This document shows positions 49,606 to 58,598 of a stretch of DNA of 64,000 nucleotides, piece after piece. The notes beneath the pieces were generated by a model. That model saw only the letters and a list, made by a program, of their open reading frames with translations. It was not told where the DNA came from and did no database searches. The position numbers and the translations under genes are program-made. Every line of letters starts with the position of its first letter. Position 1 is the first letter of the stretch. Where the stretch lies: the NCBI GenBank assembly GCA_006738865.1, contig AP019701.1, forward strand, positions 1 through 64,000, in the 5' to 3' direction. This DNA comes from Allostella sp. ATCC 35155. GTDB lineage: Bacteria > Pseudomonadota > Alphaproteobacteria > ATCC43930 > Allostellaceae.

Positions 49606-50886
49606 GTGAGCGTCGACGCCATTCTCGCGCGCCTGCTGGCGCTGCATCCGCGGGTCATCGACCTGTCGCTGGGCCGCATCCGGCGGCTGCTCGACCAGCT
49701 CGGCCGGCCGCACGAGGCCCTGCCGCCGGTGTTCCACGTCACCGGCACGAACGGCAAGGGGTCGACCTGCGCCTATCTGCGGGCCGCACTCGAGGCTTCG
49801 GGGCGGCGCGTCCACGTCTTCACCTCGCCGCATCTCGTCCGCTTCAACGAGCGCATCCGCCTTGCGGGGGCGCTGATCTCTGACGATGCGCTCGTCGCGC
49901 TGCTGGAGGAGGTGGAGGGGGTGAACGCGGGCGAGCCCATCACCTTCTTCGAGATCGTCGGCGCCGCCGCCTTCCTTGCCTTCGCGCGGACACCTGCCGA
50001 CGCGCTGGTGCTGGAGGTCGGGATGGGCGGCCGGCTCGACGCGACCAACGTCGTCGCCAGGCCGGCTGCCAGCATCATCACCCCCGTGTCGCTCGACCAC
50101 ATGGCCTTCCTCGGCGACACGGTGCCGGCGATCGCGCGGGAAAAGGCGGGCATCCTGAAGCCGGGGTGCCCCGGCATCATCGGGCCGCAGACGACGGATG
50201 CATTGGCGGTGATCGAGCGCCACGCCGCCGCCGTCGGCGCGCCGCTCCTGTGCTTCGGTCGCGACTGGACGGTCGCGCCGACCGCCGACGGCCTGCGCTA
50301 CGAGGGGCCGCGATGGCGGCTCGACCTGCCGCCTCCCGGCCTGCTCGGCCGCCACCAGTACGACAACGCGGGCGGCGCGATCGCGGCCCTGGAGGCGTTC
50401 GACCCGGGGCTCGACCCCGCGGCCCTGGCGGCCGGAATTGCCGGCGTCGAATGGCCGGCCCGGCTGCAGCGGCTGCGGCAGGGGCCGCTGGCGGCGGCTC
50501 TGCCGGCGGGGTCCGAGCTGTGGCTGGACGGCGGCCACAACGTCGCGTGCGCGGAGGCCGTCGCGGCGGAGCTGGCGCGCTGGCCGGCGATGCCGACCCA
50601 CCTCGTCTTCGCGATGCTCGACAACCGCGATCCGAAGGCGTTCCTGGCGGTCCTGGCGCCCCTCGCCGCGAGCCTGGAGGCGGTAACGATCCCGGGCGAG
50701 CACAAGAGCTGGAGCGCTGCGGACGCCGCCGCGGCGGCGCAGGCCGTCGGCATTCCCGCCGTGGCGGCCCCCGACCTCGCGTCGGCCCTGGCCGGGATCG
50801 CCGCCCGGTCCGGCGGGAAGCCGGTCCGGGTGCTGATCTGCGGCTCGCTCTATCTGGCGGGCGTGGTGCTGGCGGCCAACGGCTGA
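49606..50886 (+). CDS. folC: Bifunctional folylpolyglutamate/dihydrofolate synthase
   Basis: FolC adds L-glutamate to dihydropteroate and to folates with ATP. The 426-residue protein has the P-loop TGTNGKGST (46-54), the SPHLVRFNERIRL Omega loop, the VLEVGMGGRLDATN motif and the C-terminal LWLDGGHNVACAEA signature. No ATG is near the conserved N-terminus; GTG 49606 gives the usual beginning (ILARLLALHPRVIDLSLGRI), 38 bases after accD. Its stop codon forms one arm of a hairpin shared with the convergent trxA. Confidence 0.95.
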   Translation: MSVDAILARLLALHPRVIDLSLGRIRRLLDQLGRPHEALPPVFHVTGTNGKGSTCAYLRAALEASGRRVHVFTSPHLVRFNERIRLAGALISDDALVALLEEVEGVNAGEPITFFEIVGAAAFLAFARTPADALVLEVGMGGRLDATNVVARPAASIITPVSLDHMAFLGDTVPAIAREKAGILKPGCPGIIGPQTTDALAVIERHAAAVGAPLLCFGRDWTVAPTADGLRYEGPRWRLDLPPPGLLGRHQYDNAGGAIAALEAFDPGLDPAALAAGIAGVEWPARLQRLRQGPLAAALPAGSELWLDGGHNVACAEAVAAELARWPAMPTHLVFAMLDNRDPKAFLAVLAPLAASLEAVTIPGEHKSWSAADAAAAAQAVGIPAVAAPDLASALAGIAARSGGKPVRVLICGSLYLAGVVLAANG

Positions 50887-50905
50887 CCGCCGACGCGGCG
50901 GGTCA
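50884..50905. terminator. Two-sided hairpin built from the folC and trxA stop codons
   Basis: TGACCGCC (50884-50891) and GGCGGGTCA (50897-50905) pair over 8 bp with one bulged G, around a 5-base loop. The first three bases are the folC stop, and the last three are the complement of the trxA stop. The genes are convergent and only 16 bases apart, so a single small hairpin may end both messages. No T run follows. Confidence 0.45.
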
Positions 50906-51223
50906 GATGACGGATTCGACCCACTCGTAGAGCTTCTGCTTCGGCAGGGCGCCGATCTTCTGCGCCGCGACCTGGCCGTCCTTGAAGACGATCAGGGTCG
51001 GGATGCCGCGGACGCCGTATTTGCGGGGCGTGGCCGGGTTCTCGTCGATGTTGATCTTGGCCACCGTGACGCGGCCTTCGAGTTCGGTCGACAGATCCTC
51101 GAGGAACGGGCCGATCGCCTTGCAGGGGCCGCACCATTCGGCCCAGAAATCGACCAGGACCGGGCCGGTCGCCTTGAGGACGCTGCTCTCGAACGAGTCG
51201 TCGGTGACCTTGGTGGTGGCCAT
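50903..51223 (-). CDS. trxA: Thioredoxin
   Basis: A 106-residue thioredoxin, the general protein disulfide reductant, recycled by thioredoxin reductase. The active site is Cys31-Gly-Pro-Cys34 in [16 protein letters not shown], with the cis-Pro in GIPTLIVF. Start ATG 51223 ([11 protein letters not shown]) matches the family; the frame is open 12 codons further. It follows addA by 80 bases on the same strand, the standard arrangement in alphaproteobacteria. Confidence 0.96.
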   Translation of the reverse strand: MATTKVTDDSFESSVLKATGPVLVDFWAEWCGPCKAIGPFLEDLSTELEGRVTVAKINIDENPATPRKYGVRGIPTLIVFKDGQVAAQKIGALPKQKLYEWVESVI

Positions 51224-51303
51224 CTTGAGGATACTCCGCGGCCGGAACGCGCCGCTCATGGGAGGGAAACAGACCGGAAATTAGGGGACGCGATCGAAGG
51301 GGG

Positions 51304-54300
51304 TCAAGGTGGACCGGCCGGACCGGCCAGTCCATCGAGCAGTGCGTCCGGCAGCCACATCAGCCGCGGCCCGTCGGTCCACAGGATGGCGCAGCGCACC
51401 GGGCGGTCCGGATAGATCGCGGTGACAGCGGCGCGATAGGCCGCCAGCTGCCGCAGATAGAGGGGCGGGGTGTCGGCCGCGAGTTCCGGCGGCGGGCGGT
51501 TGGTCTTGTAGTCGAGGACCACCACCTCGCGCTCGGTGACGACCAGCCGGTCGATGCTGCCGGAGATCACATCCGTGCCGACCCGGCCGACGACCGGAAC
51601 CTCGGCCCGGCCCGGCGCCGCGAAGAGGGCGGCGGCCTCGCCATGCTCCAGCACCGCCAGCGCCTCGTCGGCCCAGGCGGCCCGAGTCGCGGCATCGAGC
51701 CGATGGCTGCGCAGGGCGAGGAAGCGTTCGGCGGCCGCCGCGCGCTCCGCCGGCGGCAGGTCGGGCAGGGTCTGCAGCAGGCGATGGAGCAGCAAGCCGC
51801 GCCGGAATCGCATGCCGTCGTCCGGTCCGACCGGCGAGCGCGGTGCCGGCTCCTCCTCGCGCGGCCGCGACGGCGCCAGCGGCCGGCTCGGTCGCGGCTC
51901 GGGCGGCGCCGACGCCGCGAGCCAGGGCGGGTCGGTCGCGGCGTCGATGGCGCTGTCGGCGGCGGTTTCCGGCTCGACCGTGTCGCCGTCGATGTCGAGC
52001 CGCAGGATGCGCCCCTCGTCCGCGTCGTCGGCCAGGGTCGGGTCGACCGCTTCCTCCAGCAGATCGGCCAGCCCCGTCTCGATCAGCGCGTGCCAGTTGC
52101 CGGCGGCCGGCTGGTTCCTCCCGCGCCAGCCGGCGATGTAGAGCCGGTCCCGGGCACGGGTCATCGCGACGTAGAGCAGGCGGCGATACTCCTGTTGCTG
52201 GCGCGTCTGGTCGGATTGGCGCAGGCGGCGGCAGATGCCCTCTTCGGACGATCTCCGCGGCGGCCACAGCAGCAGGTCGCCACCGCCGTCCTCGCCCCAC
52301 AGCAGCGCCGCGCCCGCGCGCGGCACCTGCGCCGTGTCGGGCAGGAACACGATCGGCGCCTCCAGGCCCTTGGCGCCATGCACCGTCATCACCCGCACCG
52401 CATCGCCGCCGGCCTCCATCTCGCGGCGGATCTCGGTCGACTGGATCGCGAGCCAGTGGAGGAAGCCCTGCAGGCTGGGTGCGTGCACGCGCTCGTGGGC
52501 CAGCGTCAGCGACAGGAACTCGTCGATCGGGTCGGCCGCATCCGGCCCCAGCCGGTCGAGCAGGCGGCGACGGCCGCCGAGCGGCCCCAGCGTCTCGGCG
52601 AAGAAGGCGAAGGGCGTCACGAAGTCGGCGCGCGCCAGCCGGCCGGAGAGGAACTCCCAGGCCGATGCGAACTCGCTGCGGCGGCGGGCCAGGGTCGACC
52701 ACAGCGAGCGCCGGCCGCGGCCGGCGGCGAGGCGGAAGAGCGCGTCCTCGTCGAGCCCGACCAGCGGGCTCTTGAGCAGCGCCGCGAGGTTGAGGTCGTC
52801 CTCGGGCAGCAGCACGAAGCGGCCGAGCGCCGTCAGGTCCATCACGGCGATCTGCTGCGGCAGGACCATGCGGTCCACCCCGGCCACGGGCACGCCGGCA
52901 TCCTTGAAGGCGCGCACCATGAGGGCGGCAAAGCCGGTGCGCCGGCGCAGCAGGACCATGACGTCGCCGGGCCGGATCGGCCGCCCCTGGGATTTCAGCG
53001 CCTCGCCGCTGTCCAGCCAGTGACGCACGAGGGCGGCGATGCGGCGCGCGAGGCGCGCCTGCGGCGAGACCGCGAAGCGCTGTTCGACGGGCGGCGACCA
53101 GGGCGCTTCCGGGTCGGTTTCCGCCGGCGCCAGCAGCGGCCAGAGCTCGACCCGGCCGGCCTGGCCGCGGCGGCGGACGAGATGCTCGATGACGGCGGGG
53201 TCGCCGCGCTCGGGGTCGGTCAGGCCGTCCCGCGCCTCGGGGCCGGCGAACACGGCGTCGACCGCCGTCAGCACCGCCTCGGTCGAGCGGAAGGAAAGTT
53301 TCAGTTCGAGGGGGCGCCAGCCGGCGTCGACGGCGGCCGCGCGCTCCTGGAAGCGGGCGCGCATGCGCCGGAAGGCATCGGGATCGGCGCCCTGGAAGCT
53401 GTAGATCGACTGCTTCACGTCGCCGACCGCGAACAGCGTGCGCGGCTCGGTCCGCGCGCTGTGGCCGACGAAGAACTCCTCGGCCAGCGCCGCCACCACC
53501 TGCCATTGCTCGGGGCTGGTGTCCTGCGCCTCGTCGACCAGCACATGGTCGATCCCGCCGTCGAGCTTGTAGAGCACCCAGGGCGCGATGCCGGGCCGGG
53601 CGAAGAGTTCGCCCGTCTTCAGGATCAGATCCTCGTAGTCGAGCAGCGCGCGCGCCGCCTTGGCCGCTTCGTAGCGGCCGAGGATGGCATGGCCCAGCCG
53701 CAGCAGCGCCGCCGTCGCCGAGCGGACGGCCGCGGCGCGTGCCTGTTCGAGAAGGGCGACCAGACGCTCCGCCTCGCCCTGGAGCGCCGTCTCGGCTGCG
53801 GGATAGGCCTTCAGGGTCGGCTTGTTGATGAGGCGCTTGCGCACCTCGCCCTCGTTCGTCAGGAAGATGCGGCAATAGTCGGTCAGCACGGCCGGGCGGT
53901 CGGCCGCCTCCAGCCAGTCGAGGATGCGGTTGGCGCGCGCCGCCTCGGCCTCGCTGCCGCCGGCGAGCGCGCGGACGGCGATCCGCAGGCTCGCCTCGTC
54001 GCAGCCGCCGTCCGCACAACCCGCAGCCAGCACTACCGCTTCCGTTGCGTCCTCGGCGACGCCCAGCGTCCGCGCCACGCGCACGAGCAGCGGCTCGATG
54101 CCGCCGGCCCGCTCCATCATCCGCACCAGGCGGCCGCGCCGCGCAAGCAGGTCGCGCAGCAGGCCGAGGAAAGCGTCCTCGCGCACCTGGCGGGCGACCT
54201 CGCCGACCGCATCGGCCAGCGCCGGGTCCCGGCCGGCCGTCGCCAGCGTCTCGCCGAGGGCGGCTTCCAGGAGTTCGGCCGCCGTCGCTTCGTCCGCCAC

Positions 54301-54774
54301 CTGGAAGTGCGGCGGCACCCCGGCCTCGATGGGGAAGCGGCCGAGCAGCGACTGGCAGAAGGCGTGGATGGTCTGGATGCGCATGCCGCCCGGCGTGTCG
54401 AGCACGCGGGCGAAGAGCCGTCGTGCGGCATCGCAGCGATCCGGGTCGGGATTCCCGCCTTCCAGATGCCGGAGTTCGTTCCGTAGCGCGCCTTGCTCCG
54501 CTGTCGCCCAGCGCCCGAGGACCCTGTGGAGGCGGTTCGCCATCTCCGCCGCCGCCGCCTTGGTGAAGGTCAGGCAGAGGATGCGCTCGGGCGCCACGTC
54601 CTGGAGCAGCAGCCGCAGGATGCGATTGGTCAGGACGGTCGTCTTGCCGGTGCCGGCCGAGGCACCGACCCAGGCCGAGACCGCGGGGTCGGCCGCCTCG
54701 CGTTGGATCCGGCCTGCCTCGGCCATGAGCGCGTCGAGCTGCGGATCGGGCTGCGGATCGGGCCGGGCGGTCAC
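51304..54774 (-). CDS. addA: Double-strand break repair helicase-nuclease AddA
   Basis: AddA is the UvrD-like helicase and nuclease of the AddAB complex, which resects broken ends up to Chi and loads RecA. The 1156-residue protein has Walker A GASAGTGKT near residue 38, CLTFTKAAAAEMANRL (motif Ia), the DEAQDTSPEQW Walker B, LLYVAMTRARDRLYIAG (motif VI), and a C-terminal PD-(D/E)xK nuclease with VVVLDYKTNRPP preceded by LLLHRLLQTLPD. GTG 54774 overlaps the addB stop by four bases (GTGA) and follows GGAGG with 7-base spacing. Confidence 0.96.
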   Translation of the reverse strand: MTARPDPQPDPQLDALMAEAGRIQREAADPAVSAWVGASAGTGKTTVLTNRILRLLLQDVAPERILCLTFTKAAAAEMANRLHRVLGRWATAEQGALRNELRHLEGGNPDPDRCDAARRLFARVLDTPGGMRIQTIHAFCQSLLGRFPIEAGVPPHFQVADEATAAELLEAALGETLATAGRDPALADAVGEVARQVREDAFLGLLRDLLARRGRLVRMMERAGGIEPLLVRVARTLGVAEDATEAVVLAAGCADGGCDEASLRIAVRALAGGSEAEAARANRILDWLEAADRPAVLTDYCRIFLTNEGEVRKRLINKPTLKAYPAAETALQGEAERLVALLEQARAAAVRSATAALLRLGHAILGRYEAAKAARALLDYEDLILKTGELFARPGIAPWVLYKLDGGIDHVLVDEAQDTSPEQWQVVAALAEEFFVGHSARTEPRTLFAVGDVKQSIYSFQGADPDAFRRMRARFQERAAAVDAGWRPLELKLSFRSTEAVLTAVDAVFAGPEARDGLTDPERGDPAVIEHLVRRRGQAGRVELWPLLAPAETDPEAPWSPPVEQRFAVSPQARLARRIAALVRHWLDSGEALKSQGRPIRPGDVMVLLRRRTGFAALMVRAFKDAGVPVAGVDRMVLPQQIAVMDLTALGRFVLLPEDDLNLAALLKSPLVGLDEDALFRLAAGRGRRSLWSTLARRRSEFASAWEFLSGRLARADFVTPFAFFAETLGPLGGRRRLLDRLGPDAADPIDEFLSLTLAHERVHAPSLQGFLHWLAIQSTEIRREMEAGGDAVRVMTVHGAKGLEAPIVFLPDTAQVPRAGAALLWGEDGGGDLLLWPPRRSSEEGICRRLRQSDQTRQQQEYRRLLYVAMTRARDRLYIAGWRGRNQPAAGNWHALIETGLADLLEEAVDPTLADDADEGRILRLDIDGDTVEPETAADSAIDAATDPPWLAASAPPEPRPSRPLAPSRPREEEPAPRSPVGPDDGMRFRRGLLLHRLLQTLPDLPPAERAAAAERFLALRSHRLDAATRAAWADEALAVLEHGEAAALFAAPGRAEVPVVGRVGTDVISGSIDRLVVTEREVVVLDYKTNRPPPELAADTPPLYLRQLAAYRAAVTAIYPDRPVRCAILWTDGPRLMWLPDALLDGLAGPAGPP

Positions 54775-57700
54775 TCCTCGTCCTCCGCGCCGCCGTCGGC
54801 CCACTCGGCCACCCGCGCAAGGTGCGCATAATCGCTGAAGCGGGGCACCCAGTCGGGCCGGGGTTGCGCCAGGTAGGGGGTGGCCGGGTCGTCGAAGCGC
54901 GCCACGAGTTCGGCAAGGCCGTCGCGCGCGGCCGCGGCCAGCGCCTCGACCCGCTCGCGACTCTCGGCGATGGAGAGAATTTCGCCGGCCGGCGCCGCGC
55001 CGGACAGGCGCCAGTAGGCGAGGCCGGAAACCGGCTGCTGCGGCACGCCCGCAAAGGCGCCGGCCGCAACCATCGCGGCCTCCAGCGGCAACTGCGGGGC
55101 CCGGCCCTGGTCGACCGCCGCCTTGGACGGCACGCTGCCGGTCTTGTAGTCGATGATCAGCGCCCCGCCCGCGCCCAGCCGGTCGATGCGATCGGCCCGC
55201 CCCGACAGGCGGAACGGGCCCGCCGGGCCGGGAATGGTCCAGCTTCCGTTGCACTCCGTCCAGGATTCGCGAACCTCGGTCCGCCGGGCGGCCTCCTCCG
55301 CGAGGAACCAGTCTGCGATCCGCTCGAACCGGGGCCACCAGAAGGCGCGCACGATCGGCCGCTGCAGCAGTTCGGCCAGCGCCTCGCGACCCAGCGCCAG
55401 CAGCCGCTCGCGCGCGTCGGCCGGAAGCGGGCGCGGCGGCGGGTGCAGCGCCACGAAGCGGTCGAGCGCGCCGTGGATCATGACGCCGCGCTCGGCCGCG
55501 CCCGGGTCCATGTCGATGTCGTCGAGCGCCCGAAGCCCCAGCAGATGGCGGGCATAGATGGCGTAGGGGTCGGAGAGCCAGGTCTCGATCTCCGTGACCC
55601 GCAGGCTGCGCGGCCGCAGCGCGACCGGCGGGGCGGGGCGCGGCGGCGGCAGCGGCCGCGCCCGCCGCGGCACGGGCACGCCGGCCGGTCCGGGATCGCG
55701 ATCGTCGAGCCGCTGCTGCCAGACGCGCGGCGCGGGTGCCTTCGGCATGGCCCGTCCGAGCGCCGACAGCATCGTGTCGAGCCGCAACAGCCACCGGCTG
55801 GGCACCGTCGGCGTGCCCTCGACCTTGATCGCGCGGGTCAGGAAGACCTCGGCGGCCGTCGCCGCCTGCACGAAGTCATGCGCGGCGAGGCCGATCCGCC
55901 GCTCCGGCGGCGGCAGACCGAGCTTCGCGCGCATCGGTCGGCTGAGCCATGGGTCGGATCGTGCGATGCCGGGCCAGGTGCCCTCGTTGAGGCTGCCCAG
56001 GATCACCCGGTCCGCCTGCTGCAACCGCGCCTCCAGGGGCCCCCAGATATGCAGGCGCGGATGACTGCCATAGGCCGGACGGACGGCGACGGCCCCGGCC
56101 AGCGCTTCGAACAGGCCCGGATAGGCGGCGCCGGGCATCTCGGGGAAGTCGGCCGCCGCGTCCAGCAGGTCGGCGACGAAGCGTGCGGCGGCCTCGCCGG
56201 CCTCGCCCCGCCACAGCCGGGCGGCGCCGGGTTCCCGCTCCGTCGCGGCCAGCGCCTCGGCGGCCGCGATGTGGCTGCGCACCAGGGCGGCGAGAGGGAC
56301 CGCGGGCGCGGCCAGCGCCTCGGCAAAGGGAAGCGTGCGCTGGTCGAGGTCGCGGGCGAAGCGGCCCAGCGCGCCCAGCCCGCCGGCCTGCCGGTGGCCC
56401 GCGGGAAGCACGGCGGCAGCCGCATCCAGCGCAGCCGCGGTGCCGGCAAGGCCCGGCGCGGGCCGCGGCCCGCGCAGCACCGCCAGTTCCAGACGTCGGA
56501 CGCGGCGGCGGAAGCGGCCCTCGGCCATGCCGCCCGCGGCCAGCGGATGCTTCAGCAGGGCGAGCAGGGGCACGGGCGCCGCCGCCGCGCCGAGCGCCGC
56601 CGCGAGCAGCCGCAGGAACGTGCCGGGCGGCGTCTGGTCCAGCGGCGTGCCCGCCGAATCGTCGATCGCGACCCCCCAGCGCGCGAGTTCGGCGGCCACC
56701 CGGCGGGCCAGCGTCCGGTCGGTGGTGACGAGCGCTCCGGTGCGGCCCGGCGTCTCCAGCACCTCGCGCAGCAACAGCGCCACGACACCGGCTTCCTCGT
56801 GCGGCCCCGGGCAGTCGATCCGCGCGACGCCGTCGAGCGCGGCGTCCAGCACGTCCGAGGTGAGGCGCACGGTCTGCTGCCAATCCGGCCGGGTCCAGAC
56901 TTCGGTGGCATCGGCCGGCCGCAATGCCTCGCCGACGAGGCGCGCCCGCGGGCTGGTGGTCGCGCCGGCCGGCCAGGGCCAATCGGGCACGGTATGCGGC
57001 GCAACCCCGAGCCGATCGAGCAGCACGGCCATGCCGTGCTGCGGATGGGTCGGGTCGCGCGCGATCTGCGGCCAGAGCAGGGGATCGCCGCGATTGTCGA
57101 GGCCGGGCAGGATCAGGGCGCCCGCGGGCAGGCGGGCGACCACCGCCAGCAGTTCCGCCGTGGCGGGGATCGAGCCGGTGGAGCCTGCGGCATAGACGGG
57201 TCCGGCCGGCGGCGAGCGGCGCCAGCGGTCGGCCTGCCGGCGCAGCAGGTCGTCGCGACGCGCTGCGGGGTCCGCGAGGTCGCGCTCTTGCAGCACCGCC
57301 GGCCAGGCATCGGTGAGGATGCCGAGAAAAGAGAGCGTGCGCTCCCAATGATGGGCGAAGTCGCCGCCGAGTTCCGCGAGGCGGGCGGGGTCGGTTCCTT
57401 CCGTCTGGAGCTGATCGAGCAGCCGCGCGAGTTCGCCGGCGAGGGCGGCGGCCTGTCCGGGCGAGGGTGCCCCGGCCGGTCCCGCCTCCTCCGGCGGCTG
57501 GGCGGCGCCCCAGGCGAGCACCATGCGGGCCAGCAGGATCTGCCGGGCGAGGCCGCCGATGGCGAGCGGGCTCTCCAGCCCGCCGTCCGGTCCCGCCTCG
57601 TCGGCCGGGGCGAGCACCAGTTCGTCGGCATCGACGTCGCCGAGCGGCGTCATCCGCGGCAGCAGCAGCGGCCGGCCGCCGGACTGCCGCAGGAAGGCCT

Positions 57701-57857
57701 CGCGCAGGGCTCGCCCGGCGCGCCGCGTCGGCAGCAGCACCGTCATCTCCGCCAGCCGCAGCGGATCGCCTCCCGCCTCGGCCATCAGCCCCTCCGCCAG
57801 GGCGTCCACGAACGGGACGCCGGCGGGAATGGAGAAGATGCGGGGGGCCGCGGTCAT
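54771..57857 (-). CDS. addB: Double-strand break repair protein AddB
   Basis: AddB is the second subunit of AddAB, scanning for Chi and cutting the 5' strand. The 1028-residue protein begins IFSIPAGVPFVDALAEGL and lacks an obvious Walker A, as in alphaproteobacterial AddB. The C-terminal nuclease has ALIIDYKTGSVPS and the preceding FRLSGRADRID. I see only one Cys in the C-terminal 200 residues, so the iron-sulphur cluster known in Bacillus AddB is absent. It starts 18 bases after murU and overlaps addA, so the two subunits are co-translated. Confidence 0.95.
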   Translation of the reverse strand: MTAAPRIFSIPAGVPFVDALAEGLMAEAGGDPLRLAEMTVLLPTRRAGRALREAFLRQSGGRPLLLPRMTPLGDVDADELVLAPADEAGPDGGLESPLAIGGLARQILLARMVLAWGAAQPPEEAGPAGAPSPGQAAALAGELARLLDQLQTEGTDPARLAELGGDFAHHWERTLSFLGILTDAWPAVLQERDLADPAARRDDLLRRQADRWRRSPPAGPVYAAGSTGSIPATAELLAVVARLPAGALILPGLDNRGDPLLWPQIARDPTHPQHGMAVLLDRLGVAPHTVPDWPWPAGATTSPRARLVGEALRPADATEVWTRPDWQQTVRLTSDVLDAALDGVARIDCPGPHEEAGVVALLLREVLETPGRTGALVTTDRTLARRVAAELARWGVAIDDSAGTPLDQTPPGTFLRLLAAALGAAAAPVPLLALLKHPLAAGGMAEGRFRRRVRRLELAVLRGPRPAPGLAGTAAALDAAAAVLPAGHRQAGGLGALGRFARDLDQRTLPFAEALAAPAVPLAALVRSHIAAAEALAATEREPGAARLWRGEAGEAAARFVADLLDAAADFPEMPGAAYPGLFEALAGAVAVRPAYGSHPRLHIWGPLEARLQQADRVILGSLNEGTWPGIARSDPWLSRPMRAKLGLPPPERRIGLAAHDFVQAATAAEVFLTRAIKVEGTPTVPSRWLLRLDTMLSALGRAMPKAPAPRVWQQRLDDRDPGPAGVPVPRRARPLPPPRPAPPVALRPRSLRVTEIETWLSDPYAIYARHLLGLRALDDIDMDPGAAERGVMIHGALDRFVALHPPPRPLPADARERLLALGREALAELLQRPIVRAFWWPRFERIADWFLAEEAARRTEVRESWTECNGSWTIPGPAGPFRLSGRADRIDRLGAGGALIIDYKTGSVPSKAAVDQGRAPQLPLEAAMVAAGAFAGVPQQPVSGLAYWRLSGAAPAGEILSIAESRERVEALAAAARDGLAELVARFDDPATPYLAQPRPDWVPRFSDYAHLARVAEWADGGAEDEE

Positions 57858-57875
57858 CCGGCGGGATCGATGCGG

Positions 57876-58598
57876 CTACAGCCAGACCTTGGCGGTCGCC
57901 AGGGTTTCCTCGGCCTCCGCCAGCGCTTCCAGGGTACCCACATGATACCACTCGCCGTCATGCAGGATGCCGCCCAGGCGCCCCGCCTCGGCCGCCGGAA
58001 AGTAGAGCCGGGTCAGCGAGAAGGGATCGGCCGGCGCGTCGGCGAAGAGGCGGGGATGCAGGATCTGCACCCCGGCGAAGATGTAGGGCGGGACCTCCCC
58101 CGGCTTGGGCCGGCGCACCATGCCGTCCTGGGTCAGCATGAAGTCGCCATGGCCGTCATAGCCGACGGCCGAGACGGTCCGCTGCAGCAGCAGCAGCGCG
58201 TCCATCCGCCGGTCGTCCCAGGCGGTTGCCAGGCGTTCCAGTGCCGAGCGCCTGCCGTTGCGCCACAGGACGTCGCCGTTGACCACGAAGAAGGGATCGT
58301 CCCCCAGCAGCGGCAGCGCCCTGCGCACGCCGCCGCCCGTTTCCAGCAGGGCTTCCTCGCGCGACTCGATGATGCGCGGTCCGCTCCGCCGCGCCAGGTG
58401 GCCGGACAGCTGGTCCGCCATGTGGTGGAGGTTGACCACCACCTCCTCGACGCCGGCCTCCGCGAGCCGGTCGAGGATGCGGTCGATCAGGGTCTCGCCC
58501 GCGACCGTCACCAGTGGCTTCGGCAGGCGATCGGTCAGCGGGCGAAGGCGGGTGCCGAGGCCCGCGGCCAGCACCATCGCGCGGCGGATGCGGGTCAT
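57876..58598 (-). CDS. murU: MurU-like nucleotidyltransferase
   Basis: A 240-residue sugar-1-phosphate nucleotidyltransferase. The signature AAGLGTRLRPLT (11-22) with KPLVTVAGETLIDRIL, the VVNGDVLW metal motif and the ETGGGVRRAL segment match the MurU branch, which makes UDP-MurNAc from MurNAc-1-phosphate in peptidoglycan recycling. The identification rests on its direct link to an AmgK-like kinase: the kinase stop overlaps this start by four bases (ATGA). A mannose-1-phosphate or glucose-1-phosphate transferase role cannot be excluded. Start ATG 58598 is the family start. Confidence 0.82.
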   Translation of the reverse strand: MTRIRRAMVLAAGLGTRLRPLTDRLPKPLVTVAGETLIDRILDRLAEAGVEEVVVNLHHMADQLSGHLARRSGPRIIESREEALLETGGGVRRALPLLGDDPFFVVNGDVLWRNGRRSALERLATAWDDRRMDALLLLQRTVSAVGYDGHGDFMLTQDGMVRRPKPGEVPPYIFAGVQILHPRLFADAPADPFSLTRLYFPAAEAGRLGGILHDGEWYHVGTLEALAEAEETLATAKVWL

